Below are positions 17,148-25,471 of a DNA stretch of 59,832 bases, one piece after another (position 1 is the stretch's first letter; every line of letters begins with the position of its first letter). Under the pieces are notes generated by a model, which was given only the letters and a program-made list of their open reading frames with translations, made no database searches and was not told where the DNA came from. This stretch comes from Halomonas llamarensis (GTDB lineage: Bacteria > Pseudomonadota > Gammaproteobacteria > Pseudomonadales > Halomonadaceae), in assembly GCF_023555005.1 (NCBI RefSeq), contig NZ_JAMJPJ010000020.1, positions 1 through 59,832 of the forward strand. The letters are read 5' to 3'. The translations under genes and the position numbers were made by a program.

Positions 17148-18612
17148 GGAGCATCACCTCCCGAGGGCTGTCTGTGGCGTCCTGGGCCTGACTTTCAATC
17201 ATCAGCACCAGGCGCAGGCGTTCGAGCAAGTTGGCGGCGGAAATCTGGCGATAATGGGCGCTGCCGCGCACATCCGACATCGGCTGGAAATCCTGAGACA
17301 ACGCCAGCCGTGCGGTCTGGAAGGCAGCCGATGAGGGCGTTTTACCCTCAAGCGCCGCTTCGGCCTGGGCTGCACGCTTGGGAATGCCAGCCATGCCGCC
17401 AAAGGCCAGGCGCACGTCGCGTAGGATTCCATCCTCCAGGCGCCAGGCGAAGGCCCCGAGCACGGCGGAAATATCGTCCTCACGTCGTTTGGACAGCTTC
17501 CATACCTTGAGTGTTTCTCCCTCGACGGGGTGGGGCAGAAACACAGCGCGAATCGCTTCACCTTGTTGCAGGGCGGTACGTTTGTAGTCGAGGAAGAACT
17601 CGCTTAGCGGTAGTTCGCGTTCACCTTTAGGGCCAACCAAGCGCAAACGCGAACCCAGCGCCAGCAGTACCGGCGGGGTGTCGCCGATGGGCGAGGCATT
17701 GGCCACGTTGCCGCCCAGGGTGCCCCGGTTGCGAATCTGGGAGGAACCCAGCCGGTGCAGCAGATGCGCGAAGGCGTCAAAATGTTCTTCGAGCAGCGGC
17801 TCTATCTGGCTATACGTTACGGCCGCGCCGATCCACCAGCCGCTGCGGCCGTCTTCGAGAGTGGTTTCCTCGATGACGTTCAACTCGGCGACGCGCGTGA
17901 CATCAATCAGTCGCTCGAAGCGCACCAGCCGCTGAGTGCTTTCCAGCCAAAGGTCGGTGGCCCCGGCAACCAGCCGCGCCTCGGGGTGGCGTTCCAGGCA
18001 CTCGACCAATTCGGCGAGCGTAGTCGGCTGGGCAAAAAGGCTTTCACCCGCGGTCGGCCCGGTTCTCGGCACAGGAGCGGCGGCATCCATCCACAGCGGG
18101 CGATGCTCGGGGTGCTCGTTCATGCTCAGCGCAGCGTCGCGGATCGGGCGGTAGCCGGTACAGCGGCAGAGGTTTCCCCCCAAGGCGGCCTCAAGGTGCT
18201 GCGGCGTCAGCGGTACCAGGGTTTTGTCTTGCTCCTTACGTTGCTGTTCGTGAAGGGTGAACAGCGACATGACGATGCCCGGGGTGCAAAAGCCGCACTG
18301 GCTGCCATGGCATTCGACCATGGCAGCCTGGGCGGGGTGTAAATCGTTGCCATCGGCGAGGCCATCCACGGTCACTAAGTGGCGTCCATGCAACTGATGG
18401 GCTGGGGTAATACAGGCATTGGCACTATGGTAGTGAAGCTCGCCGTCGGGGGCCGTCTCGCCAATAGCCACGGTGCAAGCGCCACAGTCGCCGGAGGCGC
18501 AACCCTCCTTGGTACCTGTGTTGCCAAGGGTTTCGCGCAGTAGTTCGAGCACACTGGTTTCGGGATTCGCCTCGCAATGGCGGGGCTGCCCGTTGAGCAG
18601 GAAGTCGATCAT
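17131..18612 (-). CDS. xdhA: Xanthine dehydrogenase, iron-sulfur/FAD subunit
   Basis: A 493-residue small subunit with two [2Fe-2S] clusters followed by an FAD domain. First-cluster cysteines are C38, C43, C46 and C67; second-cluster cysteines are C101, C106, C109, C149 and C151 (in CGFC and CRC motifs, of which four bind). The FAD motif region includes LVAGATDLWLE and GGNVANASPIGD. It passes electrons from the molybdenum centre to NAD. It is the first gene of the purine cluster, with two palindromic candidate operators within 140 bases upstream. Confidence 0.93.
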   Translation of the reverse strand: MIDFLLNGQPRHCEANPETSVLELLRETLGNTGTKEGCASGDCGACTVAIGETAPDGELHYHSANACITPAHQLHGRHLVTVDGLADGNDLHPAQAAMVECHGSQCGFCTPGIVMSLFTLHEQQRKEQDKTLVPLTPQHLEAALGGNLCRCTGYRPIRDAALSMNEHPEHRPLWMDAAAPVPRTGPTAGESLFAQPTTLAELVECLERHPEARLVAGATDLWLESTQRLVRFERLIDVTRVAELNVIEETTLEDGRSGWWIGAAVTYSQIEPLLEEHFDAFAHLLHRLGSSQIRNRGTLGGNVANASPIGDTPPVLLALGSRLRLVGPKGERELPLSEFFLDYKRTALQQGEAIRAVFLPHPVEGETLKVWKLSKRREDDISAVLGAFAWRLEDGILRDVRLAFGGMAGIPKRAAQAEAALEGKTPSSAAFQTARLALSQDFQPMSDVRGSAHYRQISAANLLERLRLVLMIESQAQDATDSPREVMLHAYAH

Positions 18613-18660
18613 CGCCGTGTCTCTTGTTGATCTTGTTAAAGGAGCATTGGCTGCAGTTGG

Positions 18661-18676
18661 CTGACCGATTGGTCAG
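18661..18676. promoter_or_regulatory. Candidate operator 1 upstream of xdhA
   Basis: CTGACC-GATT-GGTCAG is a perfect 6+6 dyad with a 4-base centre, 49 bases before the xdhA start. It is the best of three related sites in the purine cluster. The site is seen directly; its role is inferred. Confidence 0.6.
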
Positions 18677-18733
18677 GATATTTCCAGCATGTGCCAGGAT
18701 GTTGCACTTTGCAAGACCTAAAGCAGACTTTGT

Positions 18734-18749
18734 GTGACCAAGTGGTGGC
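18734..18749. promoter_or_regulatory. Candidate operator 2 upstream of xdhA
   Basis: GTGACC-AAGT-GGTGGC shares the central CCAAGTGGT with the site before the purine permease and the TGACC/GGT halves with site 1. It starts 73 bases (about seven helical turns) beyond site 1, compatible with binding on the same face. Confidence 0.45.
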
Positions 18750-19053
18750 TTAAAAGGCGGGCTGTAGGTGTTGGGGAAACACGGGGCTAATACTGTCGTA
18801 GCTGCCTGGGCACCAGATCAAGAAGAAAGTTACCCGCCGGGAGCGGGGGCGGTCTTCTATTGGTCTGGCGCGTATGTCTAGAATTTTCAAAGCGATTTAG
18901 TGATGGCAATCGACGAAAGCAAACTGAAGGTGGTGAACAATAGAGGTCGCCACTTTTTTTTCTTGAAACATACCAAACCCAATAGGTTTTTTATCTATTA
19001 TCAGAATTATTTGCAGAAAATCAGTCAGTTGTTAGTTTCTGGATGGGAACGAG
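18750..19053. other. Intergenic region between the purine cluster and the glycosylase gene
   Basis: About 300 bases. The open frame at 18900-19148 (plus) has no recognisable features, is partly A+T-rich and runs into the opposite-strand glycosylase gene, so I do not call it. I see no hairpin with a T-run. Confidence 0.4.
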
Positions 19054-19665
19054 TTAAACCGGCTCGCCGCGATAGTAGTGCCAAAGAAACAGCGAACCCA
19101 CGCTGCGCCAGGGTGCCCAGTGTTCGACCAACTGACGGGCCTGCTTAGGCGTGGGTTTGTCGTCCATGCCTTTTAGGCGGCCCAGCGCAACCCGCAAGGC
19201 AAGGTCGTCGGCGGGAAAAATGTCCGCGCGTTGCAGCGAAAACATCAGGTAGATTTCGGCACTCCATCGGCCAAAGCCACGTAGCTGAGTAATCGCCGCG
19301 ATGGCTTCGTTATCGCTTAGCTGTTCAAGTTCATTAGCACTAAAGGTGCCAGCGAGTTCTGCGTCGGCAAGCCCCTTGGCGTACTCGATCTTGCGCCAGG
19401 AAAGCCCTGCATCGCGCAGCGCTTGGCCTTCGATGTCTATCACTGCTTTGGCATGCAATTCGGGCAGCAATGCATTGACGCGGCCCATGATCGCGCGGGC
19501 GGCCTCGGTGGAAAGTTGCTGGCTGACGATGGTGGAGAAAAACGTCGCAAAGCCTTTATTCCGCTTGCGAGGCGAAGGCGCGCCCACTAGTGGGTAAGCG
19601 CGGGCGATATCCGGGTCAGCGTTGGTCAGTGCCTGCATGGCCTGTTCGATGGTATCGGACGTCAT
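19054..19665 (-). CDS. DNA-3-methyladenine glycosylase II-type protein (AlkA/HhH-GPD family)
   Basis: A 203-residue helix-hairpin-helix-GPD glycosylase. It has the IVSQQLSTEAA segment, the hairpin QLRGFGRWSAEIYLMFSL and the downstream catalytic aspartate region IFPADDLALR (the GPD-loop equivalent). It removes alkylated purines from DNA in base-excision repair. It is shorter than Escherichia coli AlkA (282 residues) because the N-terminal beta domain is lacking, as in many compact bacterial and yeast MAG-type enzymes. It is a single gene, divergent from gmk with a 207-base gap. Confidence 0.85.
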   Translation of the reverse strand: MTSDTIEQAMQALTNADPDIARAYPLVGAPSPRKRNKGFATFFSTIVSQQLSTEAARAIMGRVNALLPELHAKAVIDIEGQALRDAGLSWRKIEYAKGLADAELAGTFSANELEQLSDNEAIAAITQLRGFGRWSAEIYLMFSLQRADIFPADDLALRVALGRLKGMDDKPTPKQARQLVEHWAPWRSVGSLFLWHYYRGEPV

Positions 19666-19872
19666 GGCGACCTCGTGGTGCTTAATTGAGCCGTATTGTG
19701 CGCAGACACGTCGTTAAAGCTCAAACAGTGTCCAGGTTTCTCACTATACGGCGCCTCGTTGTCTCCCGGTAAGGCGAAACGCTACAGTCGGGGCAGTGGG
19801 TGTGCGATACTGCGGCTTTTCCATACACTGTTTTGATCGCACCAGTTTACTTCGCCAACAAGGGAAGCGCGT

Positions 19873-20505
19873 ATGTCCCAAGGTACACTTTTTGTTGTTT
19901 CTGCGCCGTCTGGGGCAGGTAAAACCAGCTTGGTTCGGGAGCTAATCGAGAGCCTGGATGGCATTCAGGTCTCGGTATCGCACACCACCCGTGCTAAGCG
20001 CGACGGTGAGGTCGATGGCGTCAACTACCACTTTACCGATGCGGCTGACTTTGAGGCGATGATCGCACGGGGTGAGTTTTTTGAGCATGCCAAGGTGTTC
20101 GATAACTATTATGGCACCTCGCGTAAGGCCGTGCAGACGCTACTCGACGTGGGGCAAGACGTGATCCTGGAAATCGACTGGCAGGGTGCCCGCCAGGTGC
20201 GCGAGCAGATGCCCGACGCGGTGTCGGTTTTTATCCTGCCACCCTCACGCAGTGAACTAGAACGTCGCTTAGCAAGTCGAGGCACCGATGAACACGCGGT
20301 CATTGCGCGGCGCATGCACGATGCGGTCAGTGAAATGTCGCACTATGACGAGTACGGCTATCTCGTGATCAACGACGATTTCACCACGGCCCTCGAAGAG
20401 CTTAAATCGCTGGTCATTAGCCGCCGTATTACGCTGGCTTCCATGCGTGAACACCACGCGCCGCTACTGGATGCGCTCTTGTCACAGGCGCCTAGCGTCG
20501 AGTAA
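19873..20505 (+). CDS. gmk: Guanylate kinase
   Basis: A 210-residue enzyme of normal size. It has the P-loop SAPSGAGKTSL (residues 10-20) and the GMP-binding segment SHTTRAKRDGEVDGVNYHF. It phosphorylates GMP to GDP with ATP. It is the first gene of the conserved gmk-rpoZ-spoT cluster; GGGAAGCG precedes the ATG. Confidence 0.96.
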   Translation: MSQGTLFVVSAPSGAGKTSLVRELIESLDGIQVSVSHTTRAKRDGEVDGVNYHFTDAADFEAMIARGEFFEHAKVFDNYYGTSRKAVQTLLDVGQDVILEIDWQGARQVREQMPDAVSVFILPPSRSELERRLASRGTDEHAVIARRMHDAVSEMSHYDEYGYLVINDDFTTALEELKSLVISRRITLASMREHHAPLLDALLSQAPSVE

Positions 20506-20537
20506 TCTATCAGGTTCTGGAAATTCTCTTTTTTGCC

Positions 20538-20575
20538 GGGTCGGCGCCGTTAGCGAATCTCGACGGCGTCGGCCC
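20538..20575 (+). promoter_or_regulatory. GC-rich hairpin between gmk and rpoZ
   Basis: Bases 20538-20550 pair with 20563-20575 over 13 positions (two G-U wobbles in RNA) with a 12-base loop. No T-run follows on the plus strand, so it is more likely an attenuator or mRNA-processing element than a terminator. Confidence 0.5.
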
Positions 20576-20601
20576 GATGCCGTCATTATAGGAAGGCCCC
20601 C

Positions 20602-20859
20602 ATGGCTCGCGTTACCATCGAAGATTGCCTAGACCACGTTGAAAACCGTTTCAAGCTCGTGATGATATCCACTCACCGTTCGCGCCAGCTTGCGCGTGGT
20701 TCGCGTGATGCCCTGCTGCCTTGGGAAAACGATAAGCCCACCGTCATGGCGCTGCGCGAAATCGCCGCTGGCCTGGTCGACCACACCGTGCTGGATGAGC
20801 CAGTGGAAGCGCCGGTACGCGTGCGCCCGGTAGCCGCAAGCCTCCCGGTAGACGACTGA
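20602..20859 (+). CDS. rpoZ: DNA-directed RNA polymerase omega subunit
   Basis: An 85-residue omega subunit with the family start [20 protein letters not shown], the central ARQL-like segment (SRQLARGSR) and the conserved [11 protein letters not shown] segment. It helps assemble beta-prime and, in proteobacteria, contributes to a ppGpp binding site. That suits its place directly before spoT. GGAAGG precedes the ATG. Confidence 0.96.
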   Translation: MARVTIEDCLDHVENRFKLVMISTHRSRQLARGSRDALLPWENDKPTVMALREIAAGLVDHTVLDEPVEAPVRVRPVAASLPVDD

Positions 20860-20891
20860 TAAGCGAACCTTACAGCGATAGAGGCGCGTAA

Positions 20892-23015
20892 ATGTTTACC
20901 ATTGATGACCTAGCGGATCGACTTGGCGGCTATCTTCCTCCGGATGAGATTCAGCAGGTTAAACGCGCTTTCTATTACGCTGAGCAAGCCCACGATGGAC
21001 AGCGCCGCCGTTCCGGTGAGCCCTATGTGACCCACCCGTTGGCGGTGGCCAATATCTTGGCCAATATGCACATGGACCATCAGAGCCTGATGGCAGCGAT
21101 GCTGCACGATGTGATTGAAGATACCAGCGTGGCGAAACCCGCGCTGGAAACGCAGTTTGGCAAGCCTGTCGCCGAGCTTGTCGATGGCGTCTCTAAGCTC
21201 ACCCAGATCACCTTCGAAGATAAAGCCGTCGCCCAAGCGGAAAACTTCCAGAAAATGGTGCTGGCGATGTCGCAGGATATCCGCGTGATTATCGTCAAAC
21301 TGGCGGATCGCCTGCACAACATGCGCACGTTAGGCGCCCTTCGGCCGGATAAAAAACGCCGGATTGCCCGCGAAACCCTGGAAATTTATGCGCGTATTGC
21401 CGGGCGTTTAGGCATTAATACCATTCGCGTCGAGCTTGAAGACCTATCGTTTCAGGCCATTTACCCCATGCGCGCCGAGCGCATCAAGCGGGCGGTGACT
21501 AGTGCGCGCGGCAACCGGCGTAGCGCTATGCGCGAGATTCAAGCGTCGCTGCAGCAGAGCCTGGATGACGAAGGGCTCAACGGTACGGTGATGGGGCGCC
21601 AAAAGCACCTGTTGTCGATTTACCGCAAAATGCGCGATCAGCGTAAGCCCTTCGCCGAGATCATGGACGTTTTTGGCTTTCGTATCGTCACCGAAGACGT
21701 CGCCAGTTGTTACCGCATGTTAGGCGTGGTGCATAACCTTTATAAGCCCGTGCCTGGGCGTTTTAAGGACTATATCGCGATCCCTAAGGCCAACGGCTAT
21801 CAAAGCTTGCACACAACGCTTTTTGGTTTTCGCGGGATGCCCATTGAAGTGCAGATACGCACCCGCGAAATGGAGGCGATGGCCAACAACGGCATTGCCG
21901 CCCACTGGCTGTATAAGGCGGGTCAAACCGAGCATCCCATTGCCGAGGGCAGTCGCGCCCGTGCCCGCGCTTGGGTGAAAGGCCTTTTGGAAATGCAGCG
22001 CCACGCTGGCGACTCGCTGGAATTTATCGAACACGTTAAAAACGATCTTTTTCCCGACGATATCTACGTGTTCACGCCTAAAGGCGACATCATGGAGCTT
22101 CCCCAGGGCGCAACCGTGATTGATTTTGCCTATACCGTGCACACCGATATTGGCAACAACTGCATCGCCTGCCGGATTGACCGTCAGCTGGCACCGCTCT
22201 CTACCCGGCTGGAAAGCGGGCAGACGCTGGAAATCATCACCGCACCGGCGGCGCGCCCCAATGTTGCTTGGCTCAATTTTGTCACCACAGCGAAAGCGCG
22301 TTCGGCGATTCGTCACGCGCTTAAACACCAACAGGAGGCCGAGGCAATTCAGCTGGGCCGTCGGCTTTTGAATAAATCACTGTCGGTTTTTGAAACCAGC
22401 CTGGAAGAGCTGGGTGCTGCGGTTATTGAGCGCGCGTTAAAAGAGCTTGATGTAAGAGACCAAGAGGCTCTATTGGAATCGATTGGCCTTGGCACGCGGG
22501 TCGCGCACGCAGTGGCAAGACGGATGGTCGACTTATCCGATGGTCATGCCGCGCCAGCGCAATCGGATAGCAGTCAGCCAATGGTTATCAGCGGTAGTGA
22601 AGGCATGGTGACAAGCTTTGCCCGCTGCTGCCATCCGCTGCCCGGCGATGCCGTGGTGGGGCATCTCTCAGTCGGTAAAGGGCTAGTGGTTCACCGCGCA
22701 GAGTGCAACAACGTGGTGGGTAAAACCGACGCGGAAAAGCTTTTCGCGTTGGAATGGTCAGACGATACCGACGCTGACTTCCCTGTTGCGCTGCGCATCG
22801 AAATTGAAAGTCGTCGTGGTCTGGTGGCAGAGCTTGCTGGTTTGGTGACCGATGCCGATGCCAATATTGAGCGTATTGGTATTGAGGAGCGCGACGCTCG
22901 TCTCTCGACGGTCAATGTCACCTTGGCGGTGAAAGGCCGCGTCCACCTCGCGCGCATTATCAAGCGACTTCGCAACCTCCCCAACGTGGGCAAAATCACC
23001 CGCTTGGGTAAGTGA
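20892..23015 (+). CDS. spoT: Bifunctional (p)ppGpp synthetase/hydrolase SpoT
   Basis: A 707-residue Rel/SpoT protein. Domains in order are an HD hydrolase (H72-D73 in MLHDVIEDT), a RelA/SpoT synthetase (RFKDYIAIPKANGYQSLHTT), TGS (IYVFTPKGDIMELPQGATV) and a C-terminal conserved-cysteine/ACT region (FARCCHPLPGD). It makes and breaks the alarmone controlling growth and stress. It starts 32 bases after rpoZ, in the same operon. The length matches Escherichia coli SpoT (702). Confidence 0.95.
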   Translation: MFTIDDLADRLGGYLPPDEIQQVKRAFYYAEQAHDGQRRRSGEPYVTHPLAVANILANMHMDHQSLMAAMLHDVIEDTSVAKPALETQFGKPVAELVDGVSKLTQITFEDKAVAQAENFQKMVLAMSQDIRVIIVKLADRLHNMRTLGALRPDKKRRIARETLEIYARIAGRLGINTIRVELEDLSFQAIYPMRAERIKRAVTSARGNRRSAMREIQASLQQSLDDEGLNGTVMGRQKHLLSIYRKMRDQRKPFAEIMDVFGFRIVTEDVASCYRMLGVVHNLYKPVPGRFKDYIAIPKANGYQSLHTTLFGFRGMPIEVQIRTREMEAMANNGIAAHWLYKAGQTEHPIAEGSRARARAWVKGLLEMQRHAGDSLEFIEHVKNDLFPDDIYVFTPKGDIMELPQGATVIDFAYTVHTDIGNNCIACRIDRQLAPLSTRLESGQTLEIITAPAARPNVAWLNFVTTAKARSAIRHALKHQQEAEAIQLGRRLLNKSLSVFETSLEELGAAVIERALKELDVRDQEALLESIGLGTRVAHAVARRMVDLSDGHAAPAQSDSSQPMVISGSEGMVTSFARCCHPLPGDAVVGHLSVGKGLVVHRAECNNVVGKTDAEKLFALEWSDDTDADFPVALRIEIESRRGLVAELAGLVTDADANIERIGIEERDARLSTVNVTLAVKGRVHLARIIKRLRNLPNVGKITRLGK

Positions 23016-23060
23016 TCTCTTTTACACCCTCTTATCTTTTATCCATAAGGAGTGCTCACT

Positions 23061-23450
23061 ATGAGTAACAAGGCTGTTATTAATACCGAGAAAGCCCCGG
23101 CTGCCATCGGCCCGTATTCCCAGGCGGTGAAAGCGGGTAATACCGTGTATATGTCAGGTCAGATTCCGCTCGACCCGGCCACCATGGAACTCGTTTCGGA
23201 CGACTTTGAAACGCAGGCGCGCCAGGTGTTTACCAATCTGCAGGCGGTGTGCGAAGAAGCGGCGGGGTCGCTTGGTGATGTCGTTAAGCTTAACCTCTAC
23301 CTGGTGGATCTGGATAACTTCGCCATCGTGAACCGCGTGATGGAGGCGTTCTTCGCCTCGCCTTATCCTGCCCGCGCCGCCGTCGGCGTGAAAGCGTTGC
23401 CCAAAGGCGCTCAGGTCGAAGCCGAAGCCGTCATGGTGCTGGGTGACTAA
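23061..23450 (+). CDS. ridA: RidA-family reactive enamine/imine deaminase
   Basis: A 129-residue YjgF/RidA protein. The start ATG at 23061 follows AAGGAG; an upstream GTG at 23052 gives only three extra residues. Family motifs are [22 protein letters not shown], the active-site arginine in YPARAAVGV and the C-terminal VEAEAVM. It hydrolyses 2-aminoacrylate and similar intermediates, protecting PLP enzymes. It lies 45 bases after spoT and probably ends the operon. Confidence 0.93.
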   Translation: MSNKAVINTEKAPAAIGPYSQAVKAGNTVYMSGQIPLDPATMELVSDDFETQARQVFTNLQAVCEEAAGSLGDVVKLNLYLVDLDNFAIVNRVMEAFFASPYPARAAVGVKALPKGAQVEAEAVMVLGD

Positions 23451-23485
23451 GCGTCCTGGTTACATTGGGATAATAAACACCCGTA

Positions 23486-24367
23486 TTACGCCTTTTGTGC
23501 GGTTAAAAAGCCGCCGACTTTAAGCACCTGTGCATACCCTTCGCGGTAGCTGGGGTAGCGAAAGGTGTAACCGGTGCCCAGCAAGCGTGTGTTATCGCAG
23601 CGCTTGCTGGTGCGGCGGCGCAGCGGTGACTGCATGGTCTGAGTGGCCTCGACCTTGAGCTGTGAAGCAAGCCACATCATGACGTTATGCAACGCGGCCG
23701 GTTCGCAGTCGCTGGCAAGGTAAAGCGCCTCCAGCGGCTGGTTGTGCTCTTGGCAATTGATAAAGTAAGTCAAAATGCCCACACAGTCGTCGCGATGAAT
23801 CCGGTTGGAGTAAACCGTCGGTGTAATGGCGGCTACCCGACCTTCCACCACTTGGTGGATCAACCGGTCGCGGCCCGGCCCGTAAATCCCTGAAAAGCGC
23901 ACCACCGTACCGGGAATGGGGTGGTCAACCAGCGCTTGTTCCGCCTCGCGCATCAATACCCCGGAGAAACTGGTAGATTTCGTCGGGCTCTCTTCGTTGA
24001 CGAGTTCGCCCTCTTGTTGGCCGTAAACGCTGGTAGACGAGACAAAAAACACGCGCTTAGGCGCGGTTTTGTGCTGTTCAAGCACCTTAAGGACGTTTTT
24101 GAGCCCGGCGGGGTAGGCGCTGCGGTAGGCGCTTTCTTCAAAGTGGTCGGCGCTAACGGTGTAAATCACGTAGTCCGCCTGGGGGAGTGTGTTGGCGTCA
24201 GCGCCATCAAGCGTGTCGAGATCCAACGCCAATGGCGCAATGCCGGTGCCTTCTAGCGCTTCAACGTGGCGGCGCACGCCAATCACGCGGTGGCCTTGGT
24301 CTAGCAGCTCGCGCCCTAAGGTAATGCCGATATCGCCACAGCCGATAATCAGTACGGTTAATGCCAT
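23486..24367 (-). CDS. NAD-dependent epimerase/dehydratase-like protein (SDR, YeeZ-type)
   Basis: A 293-residue extended SDR. The start at 24367 is chosen because GAGGAG lies just upstream and the Rossmann motif (LIIGCGDIGITLG) then begins at the N-terminus. It contains FVSSTSVYGQQEGE with the YxxxG variant of the active site, VVRFSGIYGPGRDRL and RIHRDDCVGIL. Substrate unknown. It is divergent from oxyR with 159 bases between starts. Confidence 0.8.
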   Translation of the reverse strand: MALTVLIIGCGDIGITLGRELLDQGHRVIGVRRHVEALEGTGIAPLALDLDTLDGADANTLPQADYVIYTVSADHFEESAYRSAYPAGLKNVLKVLEQHKTAPKRVFFVSSTSVYGQQEGELVNEESPTKSTSFSGVLMREAEQALVDHPIPGTVVRFSGIYGPGRDRLIHQVVEGRVAAITPTVYSNRIHRDDCVGILTYFINCQEHNQPLEALYLASDCEPAALHNVMMWLASQLKVEATQTMQSPLRRRTSKRCDNTRLLGTGYTFRYPSYREGYAQVLKVGGFLTAQKA

Positions 24368-24526
24368 GTTGCTCTCCTCGCAATAAATAATCCCTATTAG
24401 CGGCCGCCTCCCTCCTTTAAAATGCACAAAAAGGTTGAAGCGTCGGCAGGCGTTGGGCCAGCCAAACCCAGTCGTCTGGGTGACAACGATACACCGGTGA
24501 CTAACAGAGGATGCTACGGCGCCGCT

Positions 24527-25471
24527 ATGACTTTAACAGAACTGCGCTATATCGTAACCCTTGCTCAAGAGCGCCACTTTGGCCGCGCCGCAGAGCGATG
24601 CCATGTTTCTCAGCCTACGCTTTCGGTGGCGGTGAAAAAACTCGAAGAAGAGCTAGAAACCGCGCTGTTTGAGCGCTCAAAATCGACCGTCCAGGTCACG
24701 CCGCTGGGAGAGAAAATCGTCGCCCAGGCGCAGCGCGTGCTAGAGCAGAGCAGCCAGATTTATGCCACGGCAAGCGAAGGCAAAGACCAGCTCGCGAACC
24801 CACTGCGCATTGGCGCGATCTACACCATCGGGCCGTATCTGTTTCCGGATTTGATCCCGGCGCTTGCCAACGCGGCACCGCAAATGCCGCTATATATTGA
24901 AGAAGGAATGACCGCAAACCTGCGCGGCAAGCTACGTAGCGGTGAGCTGGATGTGGTTATCGTGGCGTTGCCATTCACCGAGACCGACGTGGTAACCAAG
25001 TCGATTTACGAGGAGCACTTTGAAGTGTTAATGCCCGCCAGCCATCGGTGGGTGGGGCGCGACGCCATTCATAAAGAAGATTTGCTCGAAGAGCGCTTGC
25101 TGCTGCTCGGGGAAGGCCACTGCTTCCGTGACCAGATTCTTGAAGCCTGCCCGGCGATCACGCAAAAGCTTAATAGCCCGCACAACACGCTGATTGCTGA
25201 AGGCGGCTCGTTAGAGACCATTCGCCATATGGTGGCCTCCAAACTGGGGATTACCGTGCTACCCCAGTCGGCGCTAGGTACCGATGCGTATGAAAACGCC
25301 ATGCTGGTCAGCCGCCCCTTCGCGGGGCCGGCGCCATCACGCACCGTGGCGATTGCCTGGCGGGCGAGCTTTCCGCGGCCCAAAGCCATTGAGGCGCTGA
25401 TTCAGGCGATTTCTCAATGCCGCCAGCCGGTGCATGGTCAGCCCATCGATGAGGAAAGCGACGTCTCATGA
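24527..25471 (+). CDS. oxyR: Hydrogen-peroxide-inducible activator OxyR
   Basis: A 314-residue LysR-type regulator when started at 24527 (MTLTELRYIV), where the family begins; the longer frame from 24422 adds 35 unlikely residues. The redox cysteines fall at exactly C199 and C208 (GHCFRDQILEACP), the numbering known for Escherichia coli OxyR. Oxidation by peroxide forms the disulfide and activates antioxidant genes. Its stop overlaps the recG start by 4 bases. An oxyR-recG operon is known from Pseudomonas, so translational coupling is likely here too. Confidence 0.93.
   Translation: MTLTELRYIVTLAQERHFGRAAERCHVSQPTLSVAVKKLEEELETALFERSKSTVQVTPLGEKIVAQAQRVLEQSSQIYATASEGKDQLANPLRIGAIYTIGPYLFPDLIPALANAAPQMPLYIEEGMTANLRGKLRSGELDVVIVALPFTETDVVTKSIYEEHFEVLMPASHRWVGRDAIHKEDLLEERLLLLGEGHCFRDQILEACPAITQKLNSPHNTLIAEGGSLETIRHMVASKLGITVLPQSALGTDAYENAMLVSRPFAGPAPSRTVAIAWRASFPRPKAIEALIQAISQCRQPVHGQPIDEESDVS

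Noticed and set aside
15270..17510. A 746-codon plus-strand open frame across xdhB and xdhA
   Set aside because: It is the shadow of the high-G+C xdh genes on the other strand. It shows no family motif, while the minus-strand frames carry complete xanthine dehydrogenase signatures.
18900..19148. An 82-codon plus-strand frame before the glycosylase
   Set aside because: It overlaps the 3' end of the clearly coding glycosylase gene on the other strand and has no recognisable content.
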